Shown here in pieces: positions 31,763 to 40,077 of a DNA stretch of 47,162 bases. The position numbers and the translations under genes were made by a program. The DNA lies in contig CAYVAR010000007.1 of the NCBI GenBank assembly GCA_964449675.1, forward strand, positions 1-47,162, in the 5' to 3' direction. How positions within the stretch are numbered: position 1 is the stretch's first letter; the number at the start of each line of letters is the position of its first letter. Origin of the DNA: CAYVAR01 sp964449675. Lineage in GTDB: Bacteria > Patescibacteriota > Microgenomatia > UBA10105 > UBA927. Below the pieces are notes generated by a model. The model was not told where the DNA came from. It saw nothing but the letters and a program-made list of their open reading frames with translations, and did no database searches.

Positions 31763-33043
31763 CTACCCGTGTCCACCACCCTGTCCTTGCCCCTCCATCA
31801 TCATCGGTGCAAGAGCCATAAGAAGGACTAACGCGATCCCTCCAAAGGTAAGACCTCTTTTCATCCAATTCACTTTTTCTACTGCTTGAAATGCCGTTTT
31901 CAGCCGTGCAACATTTCTTTCTGTAACTTGCTGTCCTGCTGTTTTTAGTACATCCTCGTAGCCGAGTTGAGGTACCCCGGTTGCGCCGGTAAGCGCTTGA
32001 GCAAGGGTTCTTCGAAATGCTTTTGTTTCTTCTGCCTTTTCAGAAAAAATAATTTGAAGCGCTTCAGCAAATGACATGTCTCCGGCTTCGACTTTTGTAA
32101 TAAGTCCATTAGCGTCAAATTTCTCCGGCAAGGCCTGTTCAAGCGTAGCCTTATTCTTATTTAAAAATTCTACAAGTGCACTATCTTTGGGTTCAATTTG
32201 AGGAGCATCTGGAGCATAGATATCGTTAATTTTCTTTATTGCATCTGATATTGTTTTCTTATTTTTATCCAACGGCCCTAATGTTTTACCTTTACTTTCA
32301 AGTTCTCTTCGTACTCCCTCAAGCACTTGACGTCGCAGTTCTGCACCCAAGGGGAGCGTGCCTTTGGCTTTTGCTGCAAGCGTGGTAAATGCGATATTTG
32401 CATCGCCTATTTCAAAAAGGAGCTTGTTTATTTCCAGAAGAACTCCATTAATCTGTTGGGTTTGTTCAGCAGTTTCTACATGAGGTGGTACAGTTGCATT
32501 GGTTGCTTCAACAGTGGGTGCTTGAGCTTCTGTAGCGGTTTCTGGAGGCGGTTGCGCTGGTTCAGGAGTAGCAGCATTAGCTGGTTGAGCTTCTCCACGA
32601 GCAGCACCTGGTGCTTGTGGTGCGTTTGTACTAGACGCAGCTTCCGGTGGAGAGGCAGGTGAGACGGTTACTGGATGTTCGGATACGACAGATGTGGTAC
32701 CTGTTGGTGGTTGCACTTCTGTGGTCTCTGTGACTACAGCTTCACCTTGACCGGAAGAAAGATCTGGAGCACTAAATTCTGGTGGTTCAGTATGAGTTGC
32801 ATTTGCAGCATCATACGTAAGAAAATCATGCGCATCAGCTGCAGGACTTACTCTTGGAGGCGGTGAGGTTGCCATCTCAACAGCAATCCCTGCTGGTGGA
32901 GCATTTGGATCAATCGGTCGTTCAGGTACATGAGTCAGAACAGCTTCTGGTTTACTAAGCGTTTCGACAGCGACCGGTAACATCTCAACACCACCCGCTG
33001 CTACAGGACCGGGTGGAGTAGCTGGTTTTGGAGAGGGAGGCAT
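31763..33043 (-). CDS. Pro/Ala-rich tail-anchored protein
   Basis: A 426-residue protein with three parts: a long disordered Pro/Ala/Thr/Glu-rich region (residues 1-190), a helical soluble domain (about 195-385, including KLLFEIGDANIAFTTLAAKA), and one C-terminal membrane helix (LTFGGIALVLLMALAPMMM) followed by a Gly/Gln/His tail. No signal peptide is present, so the bulk is probably cytoplasmic. A promoter with TATACT 9 nt before ATG 33043 drives it and the M50-like gene. Function unknown. Confidence 0.7.
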   Translation of the reverse strand: MPPSPKPATPPGPVAAGGVEMLPVAVETLSKPEAVLTHVPERPIDPNAPPAGIAVEMATSPPPRVSPAADAHDFLTYDAANATHTEPPEFSAPDLSSGQGEAVVTETTEVQPPTGTTSVVSEHPVTVSPASPPEAASSTNAPQAPGAARGEAQPANAATPEPAQPPPETATEAQAPTVEATNATVPPHVETAEQTQQINGVLLEINKLLFEIGDANIAFTTLAAKAKGTLPLGAELRRQVLEGVRRELESKGKTLGPLDKNKKTISDAIKKINDIYAPDAPQIEPKDSALVEFLNKNKATLEQALPEKFDANGLITKVEAGDMSFAEALQIIFSEKAEETKAFRRTLAQALTGATGVPQLGYEDVLKTAGQQVTERNVARLKTAFQAVEKVNWMKRGLTFGGIALVLLMALAPMMMEGQGQGGGHG

Positions 33044-33052
33044 AATACATAT

Positions 33053-33083
33053 AGTATACGCACGAGAGGGCGGGGAGTGTCAA
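33053..33083 (-). promoter_or_regulatory. Promoter of the Pro/Ala-rich gene
   Basis: Minus strand TTGACA (33083-33078), 19-bp spacer, TATACT (33058-33053), then 9 nt to the start codon. Confidence 0.5.
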
Positions 33084-33332
33084 GTGTTCTTGGGCCATCC
33101 TTCGCTAAAGCTTAGGACGGGTAAAGGGGAGAAAGAATGGTAGCGTGAGAAATAAAAATCCGATCCACTGGAGGAGCTGGGGGAAGAAAAGTACTATGAT
33201 CGTTCGGTTGTCTTCGATTGGCTTATTGGATAATTGGCTTATTGGATAATTGGTATTTATTCCTGCCTCCGGCAGGCGCCATCCATTTGCTCAGTTGTTG
33301 ACGACATCAAACATTCGTTTCACAATATAGAC

Positions 33333-33647
33333 ATGGAAGTGCTCTACTATGATAAATCAATACAAGAATTCATCGCAGATTTAGAACATCCCACGTATGC
33401 TAAAACCCTTCGAACAATTCGACTTTTGGGTCAATTCGGTCATTTGCTCATGATGCCACATAGTAAACATCTAGAGGAAGGACTTTACGAGCTTAGAATT
33501 CGCGGGAAGCAAGAAGTTCGGCTCTTCTATACGTTTCACAAAGATCAGGCGATTATCATACATGGATTCGTGAAGAAATCTCAAAAAACGCACGTTTCAG
33601 AACTCGTTCTTACACGGGCTCGAATAAAATCATTGACACAAAGATAG
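33333..33647 (+). CDS. higB: HigB-like toxin (RelE/Gp49 family)
   Basis: A 104-residue RelE-fold mRNA interferase: MEVLYYDKSIQEFIADLEHP at the start, LLGQFGHLLMMPHSKHLEEG, then ELRIRGKQEVRLFYTF and GFVKKSQKTHVSELVLTRAR. The start at ATG 33333 fits the family length; the frame extends upstream only through repeat-like sequence. An XRE-type antitoxin follows after 21 bp in the same direction, the toxin-first order of higBA. Confidence 0.82.
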   Translation: MEVLYYDKSIQEFIADLEHPTYAKTLRTIRLLGQFGHLLMMPHSKHLEEGLYELRIRGKQEVRLFYTFHKDQAIIIHGFVKKSQKTHVSELVLTRARIKSLTQR

Positions 33648-33668
33648 CATATATGTTATCTTCATTGT

Positions 33669-33947
33669 ATGTCATTTATACAATTCAAAGATCATCTCAG
33701 GGAAGCCTTAAAGGATCCAAAGCTTAAAGCCGAATATGACAAGCTCAGGCCGGAGTTTGATCTTATTGAAGCGGTTATTGCCAAGAGGATTGAAAAAAAT
33801 TTGACACAGAAGGAACTAGCCCGTCGACTCGGTACAAAGCAATCTGCTATTTCACGTTTAGAGTCCGGTAACGGTAATCCTAGTGTCGGATTTCTTCGGA
33901 AAGTTGCCGATGCTCTAGGCGTAGGGCTTCATATCTCCTTCCGATAA
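33669..33947 (+). CDS. higA: HigA-like antitoxin (XRE family)
   Basis: A 92-residue protein with a C-terminal XRE helix-turn-helix (KNLTQKELARRLGTKQSAIS, then RLESGNGNPSVGFLRKVADA). The N-terminal 35 residues would contact the toxin. A TTGACA box (33634-33639) lies in the toxin end, so the antitoxin may also be expressed alone. The gene's 3' end overlaps the convergent glycosyltransferase gene by 19 bp. Confidence 0.82.
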   Translation: MSFIQFKDHLREALKDPKLKAEYDKLRPEFDLIEAVIAKRIEKNLTQKELARRLGTKQSAISRLESGNGNPSVGFLRKVADALGVGLHISFR

Positions 33948-36592
33948 CAAGTGACCCAAAGAAATGGCAATGGCAGGAGAGCAAATCCGGCAAACTCGAG
34001 AAGTTGAGGAAGAAAGAAAATGAATATTGTTGTAGGTTGTTTGTTGTTAGTTGTTTGTTCGCGCAATGTCCATCCGTTTGCCCAATTATTAACCAAAACG
34101 TGATCACTCTTTGGCCATGATATCCAACCCGGATCAAAGGCCTGAGAAAGCACGAGAGTGGACCCGGATGGAGCGTCGACCTGAACACGATAAAATGCAG
34201 GGTTTGGGTGATCGACGCGTATGGGTTCTATGGTCGTTGAAGCAGTCTTGTTTTCGCCGCTTCGCTCCCTAACAAGTTCTTGATATGGTATGCGATAGAA
34301 ACGGATGCTTTTGATATCGTTGATTGTATCGTGTCTACCGATGGAATCATTGGAAAGATAAACCGTGTAGCCAAGTCCATCTGATGCCAATGGCGGTAAG
34401 ATAAAAGATGTCGTTTTCCATTCGTTTGATTGTGGAAGATATGCTTCTGTCTCGACATGTTTTGCGGTTTGATTGATAAGCGCAAATAATAAAGATCGAC
34501 CGGCTATATTTCGGCTTTCAACTTGAACAAGATAGCCTTCAGTGTGGGTTAGAGTGGGAATACCAAAGGATAGACAAACCTTTTGATTAAGCGTTTCAAA
34601 GTGCAAATAGTCCTCCTTTGTCATTACAGCCGTTCTACCGGATTGTACGAGTCCACAGGATGTTGCTTTTGAAGAATTAAGATCAGCGGTTTGGCTACTA
34701 TCATAGACAAGATCACGAGCTTGACGGAGAGTAAAATCCCGCTCATCAATCGAGCGCTTAGTAAAAAGTGAACGATTGGGATAGGAATATCCATTCTCTC
34801 CGATAACATAATCACCAAGCTCTCGGAAAGCAACATCGTTATCAGTCCATGTATATGCTGGAGTGACTCTAGGAAGTGAATCTTGAATTGTCACAAACTC
34901 TTTTGTTTCTTCATTTGTACGCTCATAGAGTTTGAGCTTGCCAAATGTTGCCAACAAGTTGATAGTGGGAATTTCATTAATAAGCTGCTTGATCTCGTCA
35001 GTATAAAGGGTGCGATTATGGCTTGAGGAAATAATATTTTCATCAAGAAGAATGAAGCCAATATCATACTTATCAAAAACAGCCTCAAGACTTTCGGGAT
35101 CTTTGCTGTATAAGGCATAAGATAGTTCCCAATAGTAATTTTCGTTTTGCCGGCTCCAAGGATCAAAAGCTCGGTCCATGGTCGGCTCGGCGATGCCAAA
35201 CCAGCTAAATCCGCTTCCGTGATAGCCCCAGCGGTAATGTTTCCAGCTCCAAAATTCATACTGAGGCAAAAGCGCGACACGGCCATATGGATCAAGGGTA
35301 TTGAGCATTTGACTCATATGACTATACTCGTCCGGAATTCGCACTTTAAGGTTGCTGTAGAGAAAGTTTCCGGTGAAAGCAGGAAGAGCAAGATAGAGAA
35401 TTGGGACAACAATTAAGAAAGGCAGAAGTCTCCATTTTATAATCAACGAAATCCCGTAGGCTAAAAGGACACTTGAAGAAAGAGCAAACAAGAGGCTGAA
35501 TTTAGTAAAAGGAAACCGAAGCGCTTCGCCCAAGATTGGGATCTGGGTTCGAAGGAACGTTATGCCTCCCTCAATGATCGGCGTATCGTTGGCAAGGATA
35601 AAAAAACTCGCAATATAAACTAACACAAAAGGCAAGATCGATCGTTTGGAAAAACCCCGTATAAGTCCAAAAACAATTATTCCTGCAATAATCCAGGACG
35701 TAGTCATACCACCAGGACTGTTAAAGTGACCCTTCCACACATCCAGGATTGAAGTAACTGTGCCATCTGCCATAAGATCGGTAAAATCAAGTGCATATCC
35801 TTTGAAGTGAAGCACACTCACTGGGTCACCAAAAGCTTGATTCCTGCTGAAAGCTTCGCTTGAGGACATCTGATTGATTTTGGCTTGAGAAATTATTGAT
35901 GCGTTTTGGGGGAGTCCGTATATATAAGGCAAGAGCCAGAATGCATTAATGAGAATAAAGCCAATTGCGGCGATGGCAATACGTCGGCCTTTATAAAACA
36001 AAGCAGTCGTAGCTAGAAGTATACCCACTGGGAGTAGAAGCGTTGGCACAAAGTATTGCGGTGTTGATAGGAAAGCAACGACAAGAAAGAATATGAGTGA
36101 TTTCTTTGAGCCATGAGCAAGATATTGGATAAGACTTAGTGCAAGCCATGGCAGGCCCGCAAAGTGGACAGAAAATGCTTCAAGCGGTGTATAAAACATT
36201 TGGATAGTTGCTGGATTAAGAAGATAAAACAGAGCTCCTAATAATCGGACTGTTTTATTGGGAATGAACTCTTTAAGAAGTGTATACATTCCAAGTCCAC
36301 CGACGAAGTGCATAAGAAAGGTAAATGTATAGCGAAGGAGATTGGTAGGGACTATCAAGGAAAGTGCCCAAAGAAAAATCGTATGAACAAGATTAGCTAT
36401 GTGACTCATGCCGTCATAGAGGCCTAAGCCGCGATATTCCAACCAAACGCCATAAAAACTTCGAGAAAAATTTAATGGAAAGTTTAGTTCAGGAACGGTA
36501 TTATCCCATCCAAGAAGCCACGTATCGGGAGTAACGTTGGCAAAAATAAGAACAAGTTCAACTGCGAGAAGGAGCAAAATAGACAGGCTCAT
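33929..36592 (-). CDS. Large GT-C-type membrane glycosyltransferase-like protein
   Basis: An 887-residue membrane protein with about 11-13 helices in the first 450 residues, then a large extracytoplasmic domain and a final helix. The opening WLLGWDNTVPELNFPLNF places acidic residues in the first outer loop, as in GT-C arabinosyl- or mannosyltransferases that use lipid-linked donors. The layout recalls AftD- or YfhO-like proteins. It begins 4 nt after the stop of a GT2 enzyme, so both probably build or transfer a surface glycan. The C-terminal TTNNKQPTT is encoded by a 7-base repeat array. Confidence 0.7.
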   Translation of the reverse strand: MSLSILLLLAVELVLIFANVTPDTWLLGWDNTVPELNFPLNFSRSFYGVWLEYRGLGLYDGMSHIANLVHTIFLWALSLIVPTNLLRYTFTFLMHFVGGLGMYTLLKEFIPNKTVRLLGALFYLLNPATIQMFYTPLEAFSVHFAGLPWLALSLIQYLAHGSKKSLIFFLVVAFLSTPQYFVPTLLLPVGILLATTALFYKGRRIAIAAIGFILINAFWLLPYIYGLPQNASIISQAKINQMSSSEAFSRNQAFGDPVSVLHFKGYALDFTDLMADGTVTSILDVWKGHFNSPGGMTTSWIIAGIIVFGLIRGFSKRSILPFVLVYIASFFILANDTPIIEGGITFLRTQIPILGEALRFPFTKFSLLFALSSSVLLAYGISLIIKWRLLPFLIVVPILYLALPAFTGNFLYSNLKVRIPDEYSHMSQMLNTLDPYGRVALLPQYEFWSWKHYRWGYHGSGFSWFGIAEPTMDRAFDPWSRQNENYYWELSYALYSKDPESLEAVFDKYDIGFILLDENIISSSHNRTLYTDEIKQLINEIPTINLLATFGKLKLYERTNEETKEFVTIQDSLPRVTPAYTWTDNDVAFRELGDYVIGENGYSYPNRSLFTKRSIDERDFTLRQARDLVYDSSQTADLNSSKATSCGLVQSGRTAVMTKEDYLHFETLNQKVCLSFGIPTLTHTEGYLVQVESRNIAGRSLLFALINQTAKHVETEAYLPQSNEWKTTSFILPPLASDGLGYTVYLSNDSIGRHDTINDIKSIRFYRIPYQELVRERSGENKTASTTIEPIRVDHPNPAFYRVQVDAPSGSTLVLSQAFDPGWISWPKSDHVLVNNWANGWTLREQTTNNKQPTTIFIFFLPQLLEFAGFALLPLPFLWVTCYRKEI
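34027..34061. repeat. Heptamer array near the end of the GT-C gene
   Basis: TTGTTGT, AGGTTGT, TTGTTGT, TAGTTGT, TTGTTCG in unbroken 7-base register on the plus strand. It encodes a Thr/Asn/Gln-rich linker before the last membrane helix. Confidence 0.8.
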
Positions 36593-36596
36593 ACTC

Positions 36597-37508
36597 TTAG
36601 TTTAGCGCGTATCGATATTTTTTGTCTTGTTCAGGCAGGAATGTCTGAGCCTTTTTACCGGTTTTTATATCAATATTGCGTAGTCCTCGCATAAAGAAAT
36701 AGAGCCAAAGCAAAACCGCCTCGGGCATTACAGAAACCATGAGTGCCTGAATAAGTATAGCCGGGAACATCAAGATTGGTGCCCGGTAATTCATCTTGCT
36801 CATGGCGGTAAATCGGACCCGCGTGTCAGTCCAGAATTTTTCTTTGAGGTTTGTAAGCGACTTATTTGCCCCGTGAATGCGGTAGGAAATAAGCTCCTCA
36901 GGCAGATTTGCGAACTGGCCCCAGTTGAGAAGTTCAAAATAGGTATGATAGTCGTCCGTTGACTCAAAATTTGATCTGTAAAGGCCTTTATGCTCGGGCA
37001 AAAGCGACCTTCGGAACATGACAGATGGGTGGATCATCGCGTTAAAGTAGGCGAATGTAGTATAGATCTTTTCGTGCGTAAGCGGCGTTTTCTTGTGGCC
37101 GATGGTTTTTCCTTTTTTATCAATGACCTTGGCCTGCGTTCCCAGGGCGACCACTCGCTCGTGGGCTTCGAGGTACTTAACTTGCTTTGCAAGACGGGTT
37201 TTATGGGCAACATCATCGGCATCCATGCGGGCGATGTAGTCACCGCTGCTCTTTTCATAGGCGTAGTTGGCTGCCTTGCTTTCGCCCTGATTCTTTTTGA
37301 ATCGATAAGCTTTGACAAGCTTGGGAAACTTTTTGCGATAGATTCTAAGTATTTTCCAGGTTAAATCGGTTGACCCGTCATCAACCACGATCAGTTCAAA
37401 GCGGGGGTAGGTTTGGGCAAGGATGCTGTCGATAGCCTTGGCCACGAAGGCAGACCCGTTGTAAACGGGCATGATGACCGAAACTAAGGGTGGTTTTTGT
37501 GTTTTCAT
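36597..37508 (-). CDS. Family 2 glycosyltransferase
   Basis: A 303-residue GT-A enzyme: VSVIMPVYNGSAFVAKAIDS, LIVVDDGSTD, and the metal-binding DxD in ARMDADD, then HPSVMFRRSLL and STDDYHTYFELLNWG. A C-terminal hydrophobic stretch (ALMVSVMPEAVLLWLYFFM) anchors it to the membrane. It likely transfers a sugar to a lipid-linked or surface acceptor. It heads a two-gene operon with the GT-C-type protein. An AGGAG ribosome binding site lies in one arm of a long upstream palindrome, so translation may be affected by folding. Confidence 0.9.
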   Translation of the reverse strand: MKTQKPPLVSVIMPVYNGSAFVAKAIDSILAQTYPRFELIVVDDGSTDLTWKILRIYRKKFPKLVKAYRFKKNQGESKAANYAYEKSSGDYIARMDADDVAHKTRLAKQVKYLEAHERVVALGTQAKVIDKKGKTIGHKKTPLTHEKIYTTFAYFNAMIHPSVMFRRSLLPEHKGLYRSNFESTDDYHTYFELLNWGQFANLPEELISYRIHGANKSLTNLKEKFWTDTRVRFTAMSKMNYRAPILMFPAILIQALMVSVMPEAVLLWLYFFMRGLRNIDIKTGKKAQTFLPEQDKKYRYALN

Positions 37509-37510
37509 AT

Positions 37511-37622
37511 CTCCTCAGCCAGCAAGTCCTGCTTGCCCGCCGTAGCGTTAGCGTTGGCGGGCCGTACTCAAATTCAAAACCTGCCGTTTTTGAATTCAAG
37601 ATTAACTTACTGGCTTAGGAGA
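37511..37622. repeat. Nested palindrome over the GT2 ribosome binding site
   Basis: TCTCCTCAGCCAG at the left end pairs with CTGGCTTAGGAGA at the right end with one mismatch. Inside are CCCGCC/GGCGGG and ATTCAAAA/TTTTGAAT hairpins. The left arm contains the AGGAG of the GT2 gene on the minus strand. Confidence 0.65.
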
Positions 37623-37679
37623 GCGCAAAAAGCATAAATAAAAGAGAGTTTCCCATTTGATGGGAAATGCTTTTTGCGC
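37622..37679. repeat. Palindrome GCGCAAAAAGCAT
   Basis: GCGCAAAAAGCAT and ATGCTTTTTGCGC bound an inner TTTCCCAT/ATGGGAAA hairpin. It lies at the left boundary of the GC-rich island. Confidence 0.7.
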
Positions 37680-37708
37680 GTCGCCATTCACTAAGAATTA
37701 TGATTGCG

Positions 37709-37744
37709 CAACTCGGGCCCTTGCGGATCCGAGTTGTTTTGTTG
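37709..37744 (+). terminator. Terminator-like hairpin beside the GC-rich gene
   Basis: CAACTCGG (37709-37716) pairs with CCGAGTTG (37729-37736), followed by TTTTGTTG on the plus strand. It can also end minus-strand transcription of the lipoprotein gene. Confidence 0.55.
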
Positions 37745-37759
37745 TTGGTATTGCCTCCT

Positions 37760-38797
37760 TTAGGGCGTCGTGATGTCCCAGCCGTCGGGCACGTTGCCGT
37801 CCCAGTGCAGCCAGTTGTCGTCCACGGGGTTGAATTCCGGCTGGGCCAGGAGCAATTCGTTCGGAACGAGATCCGCGTCGCCGACCAGCACCAGGTAGAG
37901 GTTGACGATCTTGTCTTTCGCCTGATGCGCGCCGGAAGCCTGCTCCGCGCGCCGGAAGAAGTCGTTGCGATTCTCGTCGTTGAGTCCGGTCGCCGGCCAG
38001 CACGTGCCCTGGAATCCCGTAACAGCCACCGCATAGTCGGGCTGGATGAGCAGGTCATAGCTCGTGCTATCCAACGCGGGGCTCCACAGTTCGCAACGGC
38101 GCCACATGGCATCGCCACCGATCTTTCCGGTGCTGGTGGTGATGAACTGCTCCGGGAGCCAGTTGACGCCTTCGGGGGTGATGACCTCGCCTTCGGTCTG
38201 GAGCGTCTCGACCCACATCACCCAGTCCTCGGGCAGCTCGGTGCTCCAGCCGGCGGGGGCCGTGGCGTCCGAGTCCTTCAGGACGATCAACTTGTAGACG
38301 TTCGGATCGCCGATCGCATCCAACTGCGCCTCGCCGTAGCAGCGCGCGCCTTCGAGCGAGCCTTCGAGCTTCCACACCCGGCCGGACATCGAGAACCCCT
38401 CTACGTGCAATACCTTGGGGTCTTCGACCAGCAGGCCGACTTTCCGGTCACCCTCTGCGAGGACGGCGAAGATGTTGTAGCGATCGTCCCCGAAGTTGGT
38501 GTCCGCCAGCCACTGGAACTCCTCGGCCTCGGTCAAGACGGTCACGCCGGTGCAGTCGGCCGCGGCGGGGGTCGGGGCGGGGGCGCCGCCGTCACTGGCG
38601 TCGCCTTCGGGCGCGGGCGCGGGCTTGCCGGCGCAGGTCACTGTCCCGCCGTTCAGCGGGATGGTGGAGCCGGGTCCCACCTCCGCGCACGCGTCGGAGA
38701 TCTGCTTGGCCACGGACTCGGGTCCGCAGGCCGACAGCACAAACGAGGCGATCAAAAGGGCCGTGATCGCAACGGCTTTCGTGCGGTTGGCGTTCAT
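37760..38797 (-). CDS. GC-rich lipoprotein of unknown function
   Basis: A 345-residue lipoprotein: a signal peptide (AVAITALLIASFVLSAC) with lipobox LSAC, a Pro/Ala/Gly-rich linker (residues 58-78), then an extracytoplasmic domain of about 265 residues with several Cys. ATG 38797 follows AGGAG with an 8-nt spacer. The gene is strikingly GC-rich: 49 of 60 bases in 38581-38640 are G or C, while the flanking genes are AT-rich, and codons end mostly in G or C. This points to recent transfer from a high-GC bacterium, or a chimeric join. The opposite strand has a long open frame that is only a by-product of the composition. No family recognised. Confidence 0.8.
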   Translation of the reverse strand: MNANRTKAVAITALLIASFVLSACGPESVAKQISDACAEVGPGSTIPLNGGTVTCAGKPAPAPEGDASDGGAPAPTPAAADCTGVTVLTEAEEFQWLADTNFGDDRYNIFAVLAEGDRKVGLLVEDPKVLHVEGFSMSGRVWKLEGSLEGARCYGEAQLDAIGDPNVYKLIVLKDSDATAPAGWSTELPEDWVMWVETLQTEGEVITPEGVNWLPEQFITTSTGKIGGDAMWRRCELWSPALDSTSYDLLIQPDYAVAVTGFQGTCWPATGLNDENRNDFFRRAEQASGAHQAKDKIVNLYLVLVGDADLVPNELLLAQPEFNPVDDNWLHWDGNVPDGWDITTP

Positions 38798-39008
38798 TCG
38801 AATTCTCCTTTCGTGACGCCTTCAATAGTGGGCCAGTTGGCCCTCCAGTAGGTAAAAATGCGTGGAAAGTGCTACACGCAGAGCGAGAAGTAAGCTAATT
38901 ACTTCCCTCTACGCGTGCAGCAGTTCCAAAAGGAGACTTCCTGGCAACCACGCCATTTTTGCTTGCGCCTGATGCAGAGAAGAAAGAGATATGCTAAGAT
39001 TATGAAGT
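38798..39008. other. Right boundary of the GC-rich island
   Basis: About 210 bases in which composition falls back to the AT-rich background. It contains a GGGCCAGTTGGCCC palindrome (about 38830) and an AGTAAGCTAATTACTT palindrome (about 38890). Confidence 0.4.
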
Positions 39009-39323
39009 ATGAAGCTATTTACTTTTACAACTATATTTGTTCCAGAGCGTGGCAAAGGTGACGTGTATAACGTTTCTGTACCAGCGCTTCCTGAAGTGAC
39101 CACATTTGGTACTTCTTTGGAGGAAGCGCGTTTTATGGCTCAGGACGCTCTTGAACTCGTCGTCCTATCTCGACTCGAGCGCGGTGAAGTTATACCAAGA
39201 GATCTCATGCCGAAAAAAATTCCAAAAAACGCTAAAACAGAACAAATCGTTGTTTCTGTCGTCCACCAGGTATCTTCTGCACCCGCGACTTATGTCAAAT
39301 CTGCCGTCTTTCAGCGCGCGTGA
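39009..39323 (+). CDS. hicB: HicB-like antitoxin
   Basis: A 104-residue antitoxin. The N-terminal half is a HicB-type partial RNase H fold (FTTIFVPERGKGDVYNVSVP ... TFGTSLEEARFMAQDALELV). The C-terminal part is short and basic, without a clear helix-turn-helix. The 3' end overlaps the hicA-like gene by 32 bp, with the antitoxin first, one of the two orders known for hicAB. It should bind HicA and repress the pair. Confidence 0.82.
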   Translation: MKLFTFTTIFVPERGKGDVYNVSVPALPEVTTFGTSLEEARFMAQDALELVVLSRLERGEVIPRDLMPKKIPKNAKTEQIVVSVVHQVSSAPATYVKSAVFQRA

Positions 39324-39513
39324 GGTGCTAACGATTCTTTTTCGAGCAGGTTTTGAAAAAATTCGTACGAGTGGCAGCCATATTCGACTGCGTAAAGGAG
39401 ATCGATATGTAACCGTCCCTTTTCACTCAAGTCGATCACTCCCAGGTGGCACGCTTCGTTCTATTGTTCGCCAAGCCGGATTAACGATAGAAAAATTTCT
39501 TTCGTATCGATAA
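39292..39513 (+). CDS. hicA: HicA-like toxin
   Basis: A 73-residue dsRBD-fold mRNA interferase. SFSAREVLTILFRAGFEKIR is followed by TSGSHIRLRKGDRYVTVPFH, which contains the catalytic His of the GSH motif, and by PGGTLRSIVRQAGLTIEKFL. The start at ATG 39292 gives the family length and overlaps the antitoxin gene. Third toxin-antitoxin pair in the window. Confidence 0.85.
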   Translation: MSNLPSFSAREVLTILFRAGFEKIRTSGSHIRLRKGDRYVTVPFHSSRSLPGGTLRSIVRQAGLTIEKFLSYR

Positions 39514-39730
39514 ATTTTCTTCCCACGTCAGGCGCAAGCATTTCCAACAACGTATGTGAATGTGCGATTAACAAAAGTTACTTAGTTACTTCGTTAATTC
39601 GTTACGTAGTAAAACAATATACTAAGAACAAAAACGAACCTAAGAACTCTCTCGATTTTAATATCGAGAATAATATATCGTCCGTCAGCTGACGGATCAA
39701 TATATACTTTCCGATATCAAAATAAACTCA

Positions 39731-39759
39731 TTGACACTGATTTACTATCGATATAAAGT
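39731..39759 (+). promoter_or_regulatory. Near-consensus promoter, leaderless
   Basis: TTGACA (39731-39736), 17-bp spacer, TAAAGT (39754-39759), then 6 nt to ATG 39766. Confidence 0.7.
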
Positions 39760-39765
39760 AAAGCT

Positions 39766-40005
39766 ATGATCACAGACGCGGATATAAAAAAACTGAGTAA
39801 GGTTTTTATGACGAAAGTTGATTTCCGCGATGGTCTTCGAACCACAAAGACTGAACTTCTCGTTGAACTCTCAAAAACCAGATATGAGATCATCAAGCAT
39901 CTTGGTGATCTTATACACGACGAACTTCTTTCACTTTTGGACAGATACGACAAGCGAATACATAGGGTTGAAAAACGGCTAAATCTTTCTCCCCTTTCTG
40001 ATTAG
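39766..40005 (+). CDS. Small coiled-coil protein
   Basis: A 79-residue highly charged protein (MITDADIKKLSKVFMTKVDF and on) predicted to be one or two long helices, with leucine spacing typical of a coiled coil (LLVELSKTRYEIIKHLGDLI). Similar short coiled-coil proteins are common in CPR genomes; their role is unknown. It has a near-consensus promoter of its own and a leaderless start. Confidence 0.65.
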   Translation: MITDADIKKLSKVFMTKVDFRDGLRTTKTELLVELSKTRYEIIKHLGDLIHDELLSLLDRYDKRIHRVEKRLNLSPLSD

Positions 40006-40077
40006 TTTTGCTTCTTGTTTGATATCTTTTATCCTGCTTGACTTCTTTTCTTTCGGTTGGTGTATTATCAGTTCCCT

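Noticed and set aside
37667..38851. Plus-strand open frame of 394 codons
   Set aside because: It is antisense to the lipoprotein gene, which has a signal peptide, lipobox and ribosome binding site. Long antisense frames are expected in GC-rich DNA.
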